Of a stretch of DNA of 43,258 bases, positions 8,178 through 17,065 are shown in pieces. Origin of the DNA: Pseudomonadota bacterium (GTDB lineage Bacteria > Pseudomonadota > Gammaproteobacteria > Steroidobacterales > Steroidobacteraceae); NCBI GenBank assembly GCA_019352035.1, contig JABBNZ010000030.1, positions 1 to 43,258 of the forward strand, given 5' to 3'. The notes beneath the pieces are model-generated. The model made no database searches. It was not told the origin of the DNA and saw only the letters and a program-made list of their open reading frames with translations. The first letter of the stretch is position 1; each line of letters opens with the position of its first letter. The position numbers and the translations under genes are program-made.

Positions 8178-8750
8178 GCCGCGAGTGCCCTGATCATGAC
8201 CTTCCTGCTCGCCGCCTGCAGCGCGAGCGGGCCGCCTTACGCGCTCGCCAACGTCACGGGTCTGGTGGCACCGCTCGAGTTCCATCTGACCGATCAGAAC
8301 GGCCAGCCGGTCACCGCGGCCGATTATCGCCACGATATCGTGCTGCTCTATTTCGGCTACACGCACTGTCCGGATCAGTGCCCGACGACGCTCGCCATGC
8401 TGGGGAACGCCCTGCAGGCGTTGGGGCCCCAGGCCTCGCAGGTGCGGGTGCTCTTCGTGAGCGTCGACCCGCGCCGCGATACCGTGGCGGTGCTCAAGCG
8501 CTATGTCGGCAACTTCGGGCCCCAGTTCGTCGGCCTGCGCGGCGATCAGACGGAGCTCACCACGCTCAGCAAGCGTTACCGCATCTCGTACCACTACGAG
8601 GCGCCCGACAAGTACGGTGACTACGAGGTCGACCACAGCACCGCCGTTTTCGTGTTCGGCCGCCACGGCCGCGCACGTCTGCTCGGCCAGTCGGACAACA
8701 CGGAGAAGCAGTACACGTCCGATCTGCGCCGGCTCCTCGCAAACAGCTGA
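8148..8750 (+). CDS. SCO1/SenC-family copper chaperone lipoprotein
   Basis: This 200-aa thioredoxin-fold protein delivers copper or reduces thiols at the CuA site of cytochrome oxidase. The copper ligands are C74 and C78 in THCPDQCPTT and H163 in VDHST. The FVSVDPRRDT segment is also typical. The N terminus has a short hydrophobic stretch ending in a lipobox LAAC (C24), so the mature protein should be an anchored periplasmic lipoprotein. The start is uncertain among five in-frame GTGs (8148-8172). It follows ctaG by 7 bp and precedes a DUF2147 gene by 14 bp; all three look like one operon. Confidence 0.88.
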   Translation: MSVNVNVNVKAASALIMTFLLAACSASGPPYALANVTGLVAPLEFHLTDQNGQPVTAADYRHDIVLLYFGYTHCPDQCPTTLAMLGNALQALGPQASQVRVLFVSVDPRRDTVAVLKRYVGNFGPQFVGLRGDQTELTTLSKRYRISYHYEAPDKYGDYEVDHSTAVFVFGRHGRARLLGQSDNTEKQYTSDLRRLLANS

Positions 8751-8764
8751 CCGGAGTACCCTCG

Positions 8765-9229
8765 ATGCGAATATTCGCCGCTCTGGCAGCGCTCCTCATC
8801 GTCTCGTCGGCGGTGACGCTGCCAGTCCACGCCGCGGGCGCGCGGCTCGACTCACCCGCGGGCCTGTGGCAGCCGCTCGACAGCTCCGGCAAGCCGGAAG
8901 GGCTCATCCGCATCTTCGAGGTCAACGGCCTCTACTACGGCCGAATCGAGCCGGCCTCCCCGACCGATGACCGCAACGCGCGCTGCACGCATTGCACGGG
9001 CAAGCGGCACAACCAGCCGATCATTGGCCTTGTGATCATGCGCCACCTGAAGCCGAAGAACGGCGAGTATGTCGACGGCGACATCCTCGACCCCAACACG
9101 GGGCACGTGTATGACTGCTCGCTGCGGCTGACCGACGGCGGCCACAAGCTCATCATGCGCGGCTTTTTCGGGATCTCCCTCTTCGGCCGCTCCCAGACCT
9201 GGCTGCGTGTCGCGGACCCGAAACGCTAG
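8765..9229 (+). CDS. Secreted DUF2147 protein (first of two)
   Basis: The 154-aa product has a cleavable signal peptide (about 1-23, ending in an AxA-like VHAAG). The domain that follows has the DUF2147 pattern: PAGLWQPL near the start, GLYYGRIE, GDILDPNTGHVYDCSLRL, and the terminal GFFGISLFGRSQTWLRV. The family is periplasmic with no established biochemical role. This copy also has a CTHC motif (about residues 76-79). It is the last gene of the ctaG-SCO group. Its stop codon overlaps that of the convergent transaldolase gene in a 4-bp CTAG. Confidence 0.82.
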   Translation: MRIFAALAALLIVSSAVTLPVHAAGARLDSPAGLWQPLDSSGKPEGLIRIFEVNGLYYGRIEPASPTDDRNARCTHCTGKRHNQPIIGLVIMRHLKPKNGEYVDGDILDPNTGHVYDCSLRLTDGGHKLIMRGFFGISLFGRSQTWLRVADPKR

Positions 9230-10323
9230 GCGGCCCCGGCCGCCGTCTTCAGCGCCGCGGCCTTGGAGCTGATGACACCCATCAGACTGTCCCAAGAGCT
9301 GACGAACGCCGCGGCGCCGTCCCGCTGCAGCTTCGTGGCGAGCGCGGTGAGGTCCACTCCGGCCCGGGTGAATTCCCCGAGCACCGCCTCGCTGTCACCG
9401 CCGTCGGCGCGGATCGCATCGCCCACCTTGCCGTGGTCGGCGAATGCCTTGAGCGTGTTCTCCGGCATGGTGTTGACGGTGTAGGGCGCAACCAGGCCCT
9501 CGACGTAGAGAACGTCCGAGATCTTCGGATCCTTCGTTCCGGTGCTCGCGAAGAGCAGCCGCTGCGCCCTGGCCCCGGCATTGAGCGCCCGCAGCCAGCG
9601 GGGCGAGGTCAGCAGCTCGCAGTAGGAGCGGTAGGCGCGCCGGCCGATGGCGAGTCCGAGCCGGTTGCGCAGCGCCGGCGGCACCTTCTCCACGGTCGAG
9701 ACATCCCAGCGGCTCAGGAACAGGGAAGCCACCGAAGCGACGTTGGGGTTCAAGCCGGCCGCGATGCGCCGCTCGATGCCGCGAAGCCACGCCTCTGCGG
9801 CGGCGACATACTGCTCAGGCGAGAAGAGCAGAGTCACGTTGATGGGCACGCCGGCGAAAACGGCGGACTCGATCGCGGGCAGGCCCTCCTTCGTCCCCGG
9901 GATCTTGATGAAGAGGTTCGGTCGTGCCGCGCGGCCATGCAGATCCCGCGCCTCGGCGAGCGTGGAGTCGGTATCGTAGGCGAGACGAGGCGAGACCTCG
10001 AGTGATACCCAGCCGTCGATACCCGCGGTCCGCTCGTGTACGCCGCGAAAGAGATCGGCGGCCCGTGTCAGATCATCGAGCGCGAGCTCGAAGAAGAGCT
10101 TCTCGTCCGCGAGCCCCTTGTGCGCGAGCTTGCGGATATCCTCGTCATAGGCCGAGCCATTCTTCATCGCATGGTCGAAGATCGTCGGGTTCGAGGTGAG
10201 ACCGGTGACGGTCAGCTCCTCGATATAACGCTTCAGGGTGCCGCCCGCGAGCAGCTCGCGCGTGATGTTGTCCAGCCAGAGGCTCTGGCCCGCACGATTG
10301 AGCTCGAGTGTCGCTTGCATCAT
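9226..10323 (-). CDS. tal: Transaldolase
   Basis: Transaldolase (365 aa) of the non-oxidative pentose phosphate pathway transfers a dihydroxyacetone unit from sedoheptulose-7-P to glyceraldehyde-3-P. Visible are the N-terminal GLTSNPTIFDHA motif, the Schiff-base lysine in NLFIKIPGT (K140), the NVTLLFS strand, and the C-terminal DSLMGVI segment. Its length fits the longer bacterial Tal type (about 360-380 aa) rather than the short TalC or 317-aa TalB types. It starts ATG-ATG with a GAGGAG site just upstream and lies 8 bp after phosphoglucomutase, so a two-gene sugar-phosphate operon is likely. Confidence 0.93.
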   Translation of the reverse strand: MMQATLELNRAGQSLWLDNITRELLAGGTLKRYIEELTVTGLTSNPTIFDHAMKNGSAYDEDIRKLAHKGLADEKLFFELALDDLTRAADLFRGVHERTAGIDGWVSLEVSPRLAYDTDSTLAEARDLHGRAARPNLFIKIPGTKEGLPAIESAVFAGVPINVTLLFSPEQYVAAAEAWLRGIERRIAAGLNPNVASVASLFLSRWDVSTVEKVPPALRNRLGLAIGRRAYRSYCELLTSPRWLRALNAGARAQRLLFASTGTKDPKISDVLYVEGLVAPYTVNTMPENTLKAFADHGKVGDAIRADGGDSEAVLGEFTRAGVDLTALATKLQRDGAAAFVSSWDSLMGVISSKAAALKTAAGAA

Positions 10324-10331
10324 TCAACTCC

Positions 10332-11978
10332 TCAGACAAATTTCAGCGCGTCGCCGACGATCCGCTGCGCCTCCTCGACGATGGCCGCGAGGTGGCTCTC
10401 GCTGCGGAAGCTCTCGGCATAAATCTTGTACAGGCTCTCGGTTCCCGAGGGCCGGGCGGCGAACCAGCCGTCGGCGGCGACAATCTTCAGACCACCGATC
10501 GGCGCGCCATTGCCCGGCGCGCGCGTCAGCTTGCTCGTGATGGGCTCGCCGGCGAGTGTCGCTGCACGAACGGACTGCGGTGTGAGGCTCGCGATGCGCT
10601 CCTTCTCCTGCGCGGTCGCGGGCGCATCGATACGCGTATACCAGGGCGTGCCGAGCTGCGCCGTCAGCTCGCAATAGTGCTCGCCCGGATCCTTGCCGGT
10701 GAGCGCGGTGATCTCCGCCGCGAGCAGGCCCATGATGAGCCCATCCTTGTCGGTGGTCCAGACGGTACCGTCGCGGCGCAGGAAGCTGGCTCCCGCGCTC
10801 TCCTCCCCGCCGAAGCAGATCGAGCCGTCGAGCAGGCCCGATGCGAACCACTTGAAGCCGACCGGCACCTCGCGCAGTGGACGCTCGAGCCGCTTCACGA
10901 CGCGATCGATCAGACCGCTCGAGACGAGCGTCTTGCCGACCGCCGCCTCGGGACTCCAGTGCGGACGGTGAGTGAGCAGATAGCGGATGGCGACGGCGAG
11001 ATAATGATTCGGATTGAGGAGGCCCGCCGAAGGCGTGACGATGCCGTGTCGATCGGCGTCCGTGTCGTTGGCAAAGGCGACGCGGTAGCGGTCCTTCAGG
11101 CGCAGGAGCCCGGCCATGGCATAAGGGCTCGAGCAGTCCATGCGGATCCTGCCATCGTGATCGACCGTCATGAAGGCGAAGGTCGGGTCGACATCCGGGT
11201 TGACGATGTCGAGGTCGAGCCCGTATTTCCGGTTGATCGGCTCCCAGTAATGGACCGCGGCGCCGCCCAATGGATCGACGCCCAGGGCGAGCCGCGCACC
11301 GCGGATGGCATCCATGTCGATGACGTTCGCGAGGTCATCGACATAGGGAGCGATGAAATCCCTCTCGTGAGTGGTCGCGGCCCGCAGCGCAGCCTCGACC
11401 GGCACGCGCCGGATGCCGCTCATGCCCTCGCGCAGCAGGGCGTTGGCACGCTTCTGTATCCAGCCCGTCACGTCGCTGTCGGCGGGACCGCCGTTGGGCG
11501 GGTTGTACTTGAACCCGCCGTCCTCCGGGGGATTGTGGGATGGAGTGACGACGACGCCGTCGGCGAGGCGCTCCCTCCGGCCGCGGTTGTGCACCAGGAT
11601 GGCGCGTGAAACAGCCGGAGTCGGGGTCACTCCGTCCTGCGGCTGGATCACCGTCTCGATGCCATTGGCCGCGAGCACCTCGAGCGCGGCACGCTGCGCG
11701 GGACCCGAGACCGCGTGAGTATCGCGGCCCATGTAAAGAGGCCCCGTGATGCCCTGCCCCGCACGGTATTCGCAGATCGCCTGGGTGATCGCGTAAATGT
11801 GCGCCTGGTTGAAGGAGCCCTTGAGCGGTGAGCCGCGGTGACCACTCGTGCCGAAGCTGACGAGCTGCGCGGCATCGGCCACGTCGGGCTCGCGGTCGTA
11901 GAACTCGCGCTCGAGCCGCACCGGATCGATCAGCAGCGCCTGCGGCGCGGGCTTGCCTGCGAGAGGAGAAAGTGCCAC
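10332..11978 (-). CDS. pgm: Phosphoglucomutase (alpha-D-glucose-phosphate specific)
   Basis: The enzyme (548 aa) interconverts glucose-1-P and glucose-6-P. The phosphoserine loop is [13 protein letters not shown] (S147). The metal-binding loop is NDTDADRHG, the sugar-binding loop GGEESAG, and the phosphate-binding loop PSGTESLYK near the C terminus. The N-terminal [10 protein letters not shown] is characteristic of the Pgm subgroup. It starts with GTG, preceded by a GGAGG ribosome-binding site. It is the first gene of a pair with tal, linking glycogen/UDP-glucose metabolism to the pentose phosphate pathway. Confidence 0.94.
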   Translation of the reverse strand: MALSPLAGKPAPQALLIDPVRLEREFYDREPDVADAAQLVSFGTSGHRGSPLKGSFNQAHIYAITQAICEYRAGQGITGPLYMGRDTHAVSGPAQRAALEVLAANGIETVIQPQDGVTPTPAVSRAILVHNRGRRERLADGVVVTPSHNPPEDGGFKYNPPNGGPADSDVTGWIQKRANALLREGMSGIRRVPVEAALRAATTHERDFIAPYVDDLANVIDMDAIRGARLALGVDPLGGAAVHYWEPINRKYGLDLDIVNPDVDPTFAFMTVDHDGRIRMDCSSPYAMAGLLRLKDRYRVAFANDTDADRHGIVTPSAGLLNPNHYLAVAIRYLLTHRPHWSPEAAVGKTLVSSGLIDRVVKRLERPLREVPVGFKWFASGLLDGSICFGGEESAGASFLRRDGTVWTTDKDGLIMGLLAAEITALTGKDPGEHYCELTAQLGTPWYTRIDAPATAQEKERIASLTPQSVRAATLAGEPITSKLTRAPGNGAPIGGLKIVAADGWFAARPSGTESLYKIYAESFRSESHLAAIVEEAQRIVGDALKFV

Positions 11979-12080
11979 CAGCGACCTCCAGGTATCGAGC
12001 GGACCGTCACCGCCATCCTACCTCGCTCGCGCAGCTCGGGAGGGCGGATTACATTCGGACGCCACCTCGGCCTCGGCCTG

Positions 12081-12086
12081 TATAAT
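12081..12086 (+). promoter_or_regulatory. Consensus -10 (TATAAT) of the exonuclease III gene
   Basis: A perfect TATAAT lies 9 nt before the ATG at 12096. Transcription would start within about 3 nt of the start codon, again leaving essentially no leader. No good -35 is found upstream. Confidence 0.5.
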
Positions 12087-12095
12087 CGTCCAGAT

Positions 12096-12893
12096 ATGCG
12101 ACTCTACTCGTGGAACGTCAATGGCGTTCGCTCCGTCATCAACAAGGGGCTGCTGCAGAAGTTCATCAAGGCGCACAAGCCCGATGTGCTGTGTCTGCAG
12201 GAGACCAAGGCCGAGCGAGGACAGATCGAGATCGATCTGCCCGAGTATCACGAATACTGGAACTCCGCCGTGAAGAAGGGCTATTCCGGCACGGCCCTCT
12301 TCTCGAAACAGGAACCGCTCTCGGTCGTCAACGGCTTTCCCAAACCGTTCGCCAAGCGCTTCAAGTTCGCCGACGAGCTCGAGCGCGACAGCAGTGAGGA
12401 AGGCCGCGTCATCACCGCGGAGTTCCCCAAGCTGTACGTCGTCACCGTCTACACGCCCAATGCCAAGGACGACCTGAGCCGGCTGGCGCTGCGGCACGAG
12501 CACTGGGACCCGGCGTTCCTCGCCTACTGCCGGCAGCTGCAGAAGAAGAAGCCCGTGGTCTTCTGCGGCGATCTCAACGTCGCCCACACGGAGCTCGACC
12601 TCGCCAATCCCAAGCCCAACCGCGGCAAGAAGGGATTCACTGCGGAGGAGCGCGCGGGCTTCCAGCATTTCATCGATGCCGGCTTTCTCGACACCTTCCG
12701 CCTCTTCGAGCCGGACGGCGGCCACTACACCTGGTGGAGCCGCTTCGCCAACTCCAGGGCCCGCAATGTCGGGTGGAGAATCGACTATTTCCTCGTCTCC
12801 GGCAGCCTGAGGAAAGCCGTGAAGGCCGCGCAGATCCATGCCGATGTCATGGGGAGCGACCACTGTCCGATCAGCCTGACGCTGTCGGTCTGA
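12096..12893 (+). CDS. xth: Exodeoxyribonuclease III / AP endonuclease
   Basis: This 265-aa member of the exonuclease-endonuclease-phosphatase superfamily incises DNA 5' to abasic sites in base excision repair and has 3' exonuclease activity. Active-site motifs are SWNVNGVR (N7), LQETK (E36), FCGDLNVAH (D and N ligands) and the terminal GSDHCPI (His). WRIDYFLVS is also typical. Length is normal and no domain is missing. It is monocistronic, divergent from pgm and convergent with the carboxylesterase gene, 15 bp away. The symbol could equally be xthA or exoA. Confidence 0.93.
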   Translation: MRLYSWNVNGVRSVINKGLLQKFIKAHKPDVLCLQETKAERGQIEIDLPEYHEYWNSAVKKGYSGTALFSKQEPLSVVNGFPKPFAKRFKFADELERDSSEEGRVITAEFPKLYVVTVYTPNAKDDLSRLALRHEHWDPAFLAYCRQLQKKKPVVFCGDLNVAHTELDLANPKPNRGKKGFTAEERAGFQHFIDAGFLDTFRLFEPDGGHYTWWSRFANSRARNVGWRIDYFLVSGSLRKAVKAAQIHADVMGSDHCPISLTLSV

Positions 12894-12908
12894 TCCGCGG
12901 CATCCTGC

Positions 12909-14537
12909 TCACCACCAGAGCTTCGGCCTGCCGCCCCTCGCGATGAATGTCGCCATCAAGGCGAGCTTGTCCGTGGGCAGGATGGGCCGCGGAGCAACCC
13001 TGCGCCCGAGGAGGAGGATGCGCGGATCGGCTCCGCGCATGCGCGGCCAGCGGGGAAAGCCCGGAGCGTTGGGATTGCCGGTCTTCACGAAATTGATCCA
13101 GTAGCCCGATACGGTCCGCGACAAAGCCCGGTCGAAGCGGGTGAAATGCCGCTGCGGCGCGGCATCGAGAGTACCGAATACGTAAGGCAGCTCCGAGGAG
13201 TGAAAAACTCCCCAACCGGATGCGGAACCGGGCTCCCGGTGATCGAAGAGATAGCCATACGCCGGACTGCGCGCATGCGCGAGCCACACCCCGCTCCAGC
13301 GCCAGAGCTCGGCGAGCCCGAGATCGCGGTGCAGCTGCCGCGCCGATCGCGCCCGTGCTCGTCCGGTACCCGCGGGATAAAGGCTCGCGAAGCGAGGCGC
13401 CAGCGCTCCGAATTCCTTCACCAGAAGCGCCTGCCACGCAGACCGGCTCATCGAACGGCGCAGCCGTCCCGAGAAGGCAGTGGCCTCATCGGCATCGATG
13501 CCTCCCAGGACGGGGACATCCGCGAGCTTCCCGGCGGCGAGGAGCGACTCGGGTGGCGCGGGAAGCAGCTTTCCATCGACGATCGGTAACAGCAGAGGTC
13601 CTCTGAGCGGCGGCTCGGTGGTCGATAGCGCCTGTGGCGGCAGCGCTCGCAGCGCTGAGAGAGTGGGGGCGCCCTTGGATCTCGCGAACGCCTCACCCGC
13701 CCGCTCTGCTACGTCCAGGGACGGTACCGGCACCGTATCGGGCAGCCCGCTCTCGGCGATGGCGCGCTCGAACAGTCCCTTCGCCAAGGGTGAGACGATC
13801 AGATCGTTCACGGCGATGGAGCCGGCCGACTGGCCGGCAATGGTCACGGCATGCGGATCGCCGCCGAAAGCGGCGATGTTGCGATGCACCCAGCGCAGCG
13901 CAGCGATCATGTCCTGCAGCCCGTAGTTGCCGGCAGGCACATGCTCCCGCGCGGCTTGCGCCGCGAGTGCGGGTGTCACGAAAAATCCGAGGACTCCCAA
14001 GCGATAGTTGATCGTGACGACGATGATTCCATGGCTCGCGAACGTGGCGCCGTCATAGAGCGCCACCGACCCCGAGCCGCTGACGAAGCCGCCGCCCGGA
14101 ATCCACACGAGCACCGGCAACCGCCGCCGGCTCGATGCCGACGGCGTCCAGACATTGAGATAAAGACAATCCTCGCTCACCCGCCCTTGGGGAACATACT
14201 CCCGGGTCCAGGGTCCCAGCCCCCCCGGCAAGATCGTCTGCCAGCAGCTCGGCGCGAAGCGATCGGCCGCACGCACCCCATGCCAATGCGCCGGCCGCTG
14301 CGGCGCGCGCCAGCGGTCAGGCCCCACGGGCGGCGCGGCGTAAGGAACACCGAGGAATGCATCGACCGGCCCCTGTCGCGATCCCGCGAGCTTCCCTTGA
14401 ACGACACTGACGATCACCCGAGCCGGCACGTCGTGCATCGCCGCACGTGCAGCCGCCGCAGACAGGAGCATGATCAGGCCGGTCAGCACCGCGCAGGGCA
14501 TGCCGCCGGGTCTCGTCCGCTGGTGCACTCGCCGCAT
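12909..14537 (-). CDS. Secreted carboxylesterase type B
   Basis: This 542-aa alpha/beta-hydrolase is of the cholinesterase/carboxylesterase type. A signal peptide (about 1-33, ending AAARA-A) suggests a periplasmic or secreted enzyme. Motifs in order are FLGVPYAAPPVG, EDCLYLNVWTP, the oxyanion region WIPGGGF, the nucleophile elbow IAGQSAGS, and a C-terminal VFHSSELPYVFGT with the probable catalytic His. The small-molecule ester substrate cannot be inferred. ATG 14537 is chosen because the signal peptide begins there; longer upstream reading is unlikely. A TATAAT lies 33 nt upstream. It might be exported through a type II system such as the one at 38-43 kb, but nothing here proves that. Confidence 0.87.
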   Translation of the reverse strand: MRRVHQRTRPGGMPCAVLTGLIMLLSAAAARAAMHDVPARVIVSVVQGKLAGSRQGPVDAFLGVPYAAPPVGPDRWRAPQRPAHWHGVRAADRFAPSCWQTILPGGLGPWTREYVPQGRVSEDCLYLNVWTPSASSRRRLPVLVWIPGGGFVSGSGSVALYDGATFASHGIIVVTINYRLGVLGFFVTPALAAQAAREHVPAGNYGLQDMIAALRWVHRNIAAFGGDPHAVTIAGQSAGSIAVNDLIVSPLAKGLFERAIAESGLPDTVPVPSLDVAERAGEAFARSKGAPTLSALRALPPQALSTTEPPLRGPLLLPIVDGKLLPAPPESLLAAGKLADVPVLGGIDADEATAFSGRLRRSMSRSAWQALLVKEFGALAPRFASLYPAGTGRARARSARQLHRDLGLAELWRWSGVWLAHARSPAYGYLFDHREPGSASGWGVFHSSELPYVFGTLDAAPQRHFTRFDRALSRTVSGYWINFVKTGNPNAPGFPRWPRMRGADPRILLLGRRVAPRPILPTDKLALMATFIARGGRPKLWW

Positions 14538-14570
14538 GAGGAACTCTGGGTCACGAAACACAGTGCGACG

Positions 14571-14576
14571 ATTATA
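14571..14576 (-). promoter_or_regulatory. -10 hexamer (TATAAT) of the carboxylesterase gene
   Basis: A perfect minus-strand TATAAT would give a leader of about 27 nt before the ATG at 14537. A second AT-rich hexamer (TATTAT, 14588-14593) lies just upstream. No clear -35. A plus-strand TATCAT at 14603-14608 faces the other way. Confidence 0.4.
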
Positions 14577-14834
14577 GCGGCTCAGGCATAATATGGTACC
14601 GCTATCATCTTCCATGCATCGGCATTGTCCCGAGGGTCTGCGACGCTGCAGCGCTATTGAAACCGTTCGCGTCCGAGTCGTGCCGTCACCGCCGATGTGC
14701 CCGCCTCCGCATCCGATCCAGCGGTTGCAGATCCGCAATCGCGTCGACCACGTCCGCTAGAGCCGCGTTCGAGCTTAGAATGCGCAGACTGCCGCACCGG
14801 CAGCGGGGTCCCGAGGTAGATGCGGAGTATCTGA

Positions 14835-15743
14835 ATGCGGAAGATCTCAGTGATAGTGGCGTGTTGGCTCACACTTCTATCGTCTGCTGCCGCTCGAGCG
14901 GCCGAGGCGGACTTCCCAGCCCTCGGCGTCAGGTTGACGGATCTGCCTGCCGAAGCCAGGAGCCTGGGTGTCGGCGAGACCCTCAAGGCATACGACGTCG
15001 AGATTCAGTTCGGCCGAATCGCATCGGCCCGGATTTCGCGATACGACGAGGCCTTACCGTCGGGGGATATCGGCCAGAAGGCGTACCGCGATGCACTGTT
15101 CAGCCGGCTCGGCGTTCACAGGGCCAACGGCACACTGCACAGACTTGTCGCAATAGCGGGCCATCCCGCCTGGGCAATCGCCGCCGCGCAGCGGCTCGGT
15201 CCGATCGCCGTATATGACAGCAGTTATTATCTCATCGTCAGACGGCATCTTTACGAGATCACGATCTCCGCCGCCGGAAAAGCGCAACCGGCGAATTCCA
15301 GCTTCGATTCCGTCTCCAACGCTATCGCATCCGGGATCGTGTTCGAGCCCGTACAGCGGCCGCCCGAGAAACCGCTTGCGCCAGGGCAGATGCCGCGGTT
15401 TCTGATGGGGAGCCAGGCGGCCGCCTTTTACCCTCCGCGCGAGCTGAGAGCCGAAAGGCATGGCATCGTCGAACTCACATTCAACATCGATGGTGATGGA
15501 GCCGCTCGCGATCTAAAGGTCGCGGGCGATGCCAATCAGAATTTCGCCAGAGTCGCGCTTTCGATGCTGAAAGACGGCGGGTTCAAGATACCGCCCGGAT
15601 GGTTGCAGAGCGGAGGCCCTAAAGAGAAGTTCACCATGGAATTCCGTTTCGAGCTCACCTGTCCGGCCGCCCACCCCCTGCCCAAACTCGTACCGCAGGC
15701 CCAGCTCGTGACGCTCTGCGGCTCGAATAGAACGCTTGAGTGA
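14835..15743 (+). CDS. Secreted protein with TonB-C-like C-terminal domain
   Basis: The product is 302 aa. A signal peptide (about 1-22, ending AARAA) is followed by an unrecognised domain (about 25-180). A C-terminal segment (about 195-270) has the TonB_C pattern: YPPRELRAERHGIVELTFNIDGDGAARDLKV, then an FARVALSMLKDGGFKIPPG helix-strand. Classical TonB has an uncleaved N-terminal anchor and a Pro-rich spacer; neither is present, so this is probably a free periplasmic protein, not an energy transducer. GGAG 7 nt before ATG 14835 supports the start. Codon use looks less GC-biased than in neighbouring housekeeping genes, which may indicate transfer. Confidence 0.65.
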   Translation: MRKISVIVACWLTLLSSAAARAAEADFPALGVRLTDLPAEARSLGVGETLKAYDVEIQFGRIASARISRYDEALPSGDIGQKAYRDALFSRLGVHRANGTLHRLVAIAGHPAWAIAAAQRLGPIAVYDSSYYLIVRRHLYEITISAAGKAQPANSSFDSVSNAIASGIVFEPVQRPPEKPLAPGQMPRFLMGSQAAAFYPPRELRAERHGIVELTFNIDGDGAARDLKVAGDANQNFARVALSMLKDGGFKIPPGWLQSGGPKEKFTMEFRFELTCPAAHPLPKLVPQAQLVTLCGSNRTLE

Positions 15744-15850
15744 TCGCGGCACGCTCGTGAGCGCCCGCGACTGGATGTTGCCGAACAAATCACCGTGCGA
15801 TTGCCATCCGGAACCTTCTTGACCTACCAGGATCGCGCAGGCATGATTCA

Positions 15851-16117
15851 TTGCGTAACACCAACAAACTGAATCGCTCCACGGCGCGGTTGGCGCAGCG
15901 AGAATCAGTGCAGACGCTGAATGAAGCCGGAATCGCCGCTCACCTGGCGAATGGAGTGCTGCTCTTCCTGGACCCGGCACACATGGTGCTGACGGTCCAT
16001 ACGGCCCGAGGCGATCTCATTTTCACTCCGAGACGCCTCAGCGACGGACGGATCATGTGGGCTTGCAGCGGCGGGCAAGGAGTCAACCGACAGCAATTGC
16101 CGCCTTCCTGCAAGTGA
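15851..16117 (+). pseudogene. Pilin-like C-terminal fragment
   Basis: This short frame begins at a TTG (88 codons plus stop) and ends in a segment resembling the C-terminal domain of type IVa pilins: a LIFTPRRLSDGRIMWACSGG run, then a LPPSCK ending, like the usual TLTPT...WTC...LPxxC disulfide loop. The hydrophobic prepilin N-terminal helix and its cleavage site are absent, both in frame and in the 107 bp upstream. It is either a remnant of a pilin gene or a small protein using that fold. The start is unsupported. No other pilus gene is nearby. Confidence 0.35.
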
Positions 16118-16339
16118 CGCGCTCGAGCCCCGCCAGCACACGAATCTGCGATTGCCCACATAACGCCGTGATGGGGTTGACCTCCATCGCGCTGCGGCCA
16201 GCTCGATCTGAGGCACATTCGATTTCGACGTCGAGCGTTGCGCCGGGCTTGTCTACCCGATACTGTGCTCGTATTCCGCTCGGCGCTACGAGCGCCTCCC
16301 GGTCCCAGGCGCCCCTGATGCCATTGCCGATCCGCCGAC

Positions 16340-17065
16340 ATGCCAGCCAGCTCTGAGGTCCATTGTGCGCTCGCCCCGCAGGGCGCGCTGCGCGCAACCA
16401 TCAACGTCGGGAACCCGATTCTCGCCGGGGTCGATCAGGGCACGGGTGCTCCGTACGGCGTATCGGTCGATATTGCCCGCGAGCTTGCGAGGCGCCTCGG
16501 CGCGCCGCTCGAGCTGATCGTCGTCCCCGCCGCGGCCAAAGCGGTGGAGACCGTGACGGCCGGCGGAGCGGACTTCGGCTTCTTCGCAATCGATCCGGTG
16601 CGCGGCGCCGGGATTGCCTTTACTGCGCCTTACGTCCTCATCGAAGGATGCTATCTCGTACGGCAAGACAGCCCGATCACCGATAACGGCCAAGTGGACT
16701 CCCCAGGCCTGCGCGTCGTCGTGGGCTCGGGCAGCGCGTACGATCTTTTTCTCACTCGGGAGCTCAAGCACGCCACCATCGTCCGTGTACCGACATCGCC
16801 TGCTGTGGTCGACGCCTTCCTCGAGCAGGGACTCGAAGTCGCCGCCGGCGTCAAACAGCAGCTTCAGGCTGATACGGCGCGCCACTCTGGCTTGAGGCTC
16901 ATCGGGAAGCCGTTCATGACGATCCAGCAGGCCATGGGGGTCGCCAAGGCTCGGGGCGAGGCGGCCGCGCAATACCTGCGGACTTTTGTCGACGATCTGA
17001 GGGCGTCCGGGTTCGTCCGCGACTCCCTGGCGCGGCACGGCATCCAGGGCGCCACCCCGGGCTGA
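16340..17065 (+). CDS. Family-3-like solute-binding domain protein without signal peptide
   Basis: The 241-aa product has the periplasmic binding-protein fold of ABC amino-acid transporters: GALRATINVGNP, YGVSVDIARELARRLG, GGADFGFFAIDPVRGAGIAFTAPYV, GSGSAYDLFLTRELKHA and a C-terminal YLRTFVDDLRASGFV. An in-frame stop at 16316 excludes a longer N terminus, so it has no signal peptide and would stay in the cytoplasm unless exported otherwise. From memory, a group of such short signal-less homologues exists in proteobacteria, so this need not be damage. No permease or ATPase gene adjoins it. Its TGA is directly followed by the ATG of the second DUF2147 gene, implying coupled expression. Confidence 0.72.
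   Translation: MPASSEVHCALAPQGALRATINVGNPILAGVDQGTGAPYGVSVDIARELARRLGAPLELIVVPAAAKAVETVTAGGADFGFFAIDPVRGAGIAFTAPYVLIEGCYLVRQDSPITDNGQVDSPGLRVVVGSGSAYDLFLTRELKHATIVRVPTSPAVVDAFLEQGLEVAAGVKQQLQADTARHSGLRLIGKPFMTIQQAMGVAKARGEAAAQYLRTFVDDLRASGFVRDSLARHGIQGATPG

Noticed and set aside
14614-14760. 48-codon plus-strand frame with TATCAT 5 nt before its ATG
   Set aside because: The promoter-like spacing matches the leaderless pattern, but the peptide is Arg/Pro-rich with no recognisable feature and no ribosome site. Not enough to call a gene.
16083-16397. Minus-strand frame of about 104 codons between the pilin-like fragment and the binding-protein gene
   Set aside because: Part of the translation looks protein-like, with several cysteines. 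However, its only ATG lies inside the binding-protein gene, it overlaps both neighbours, and no family is recognisable.
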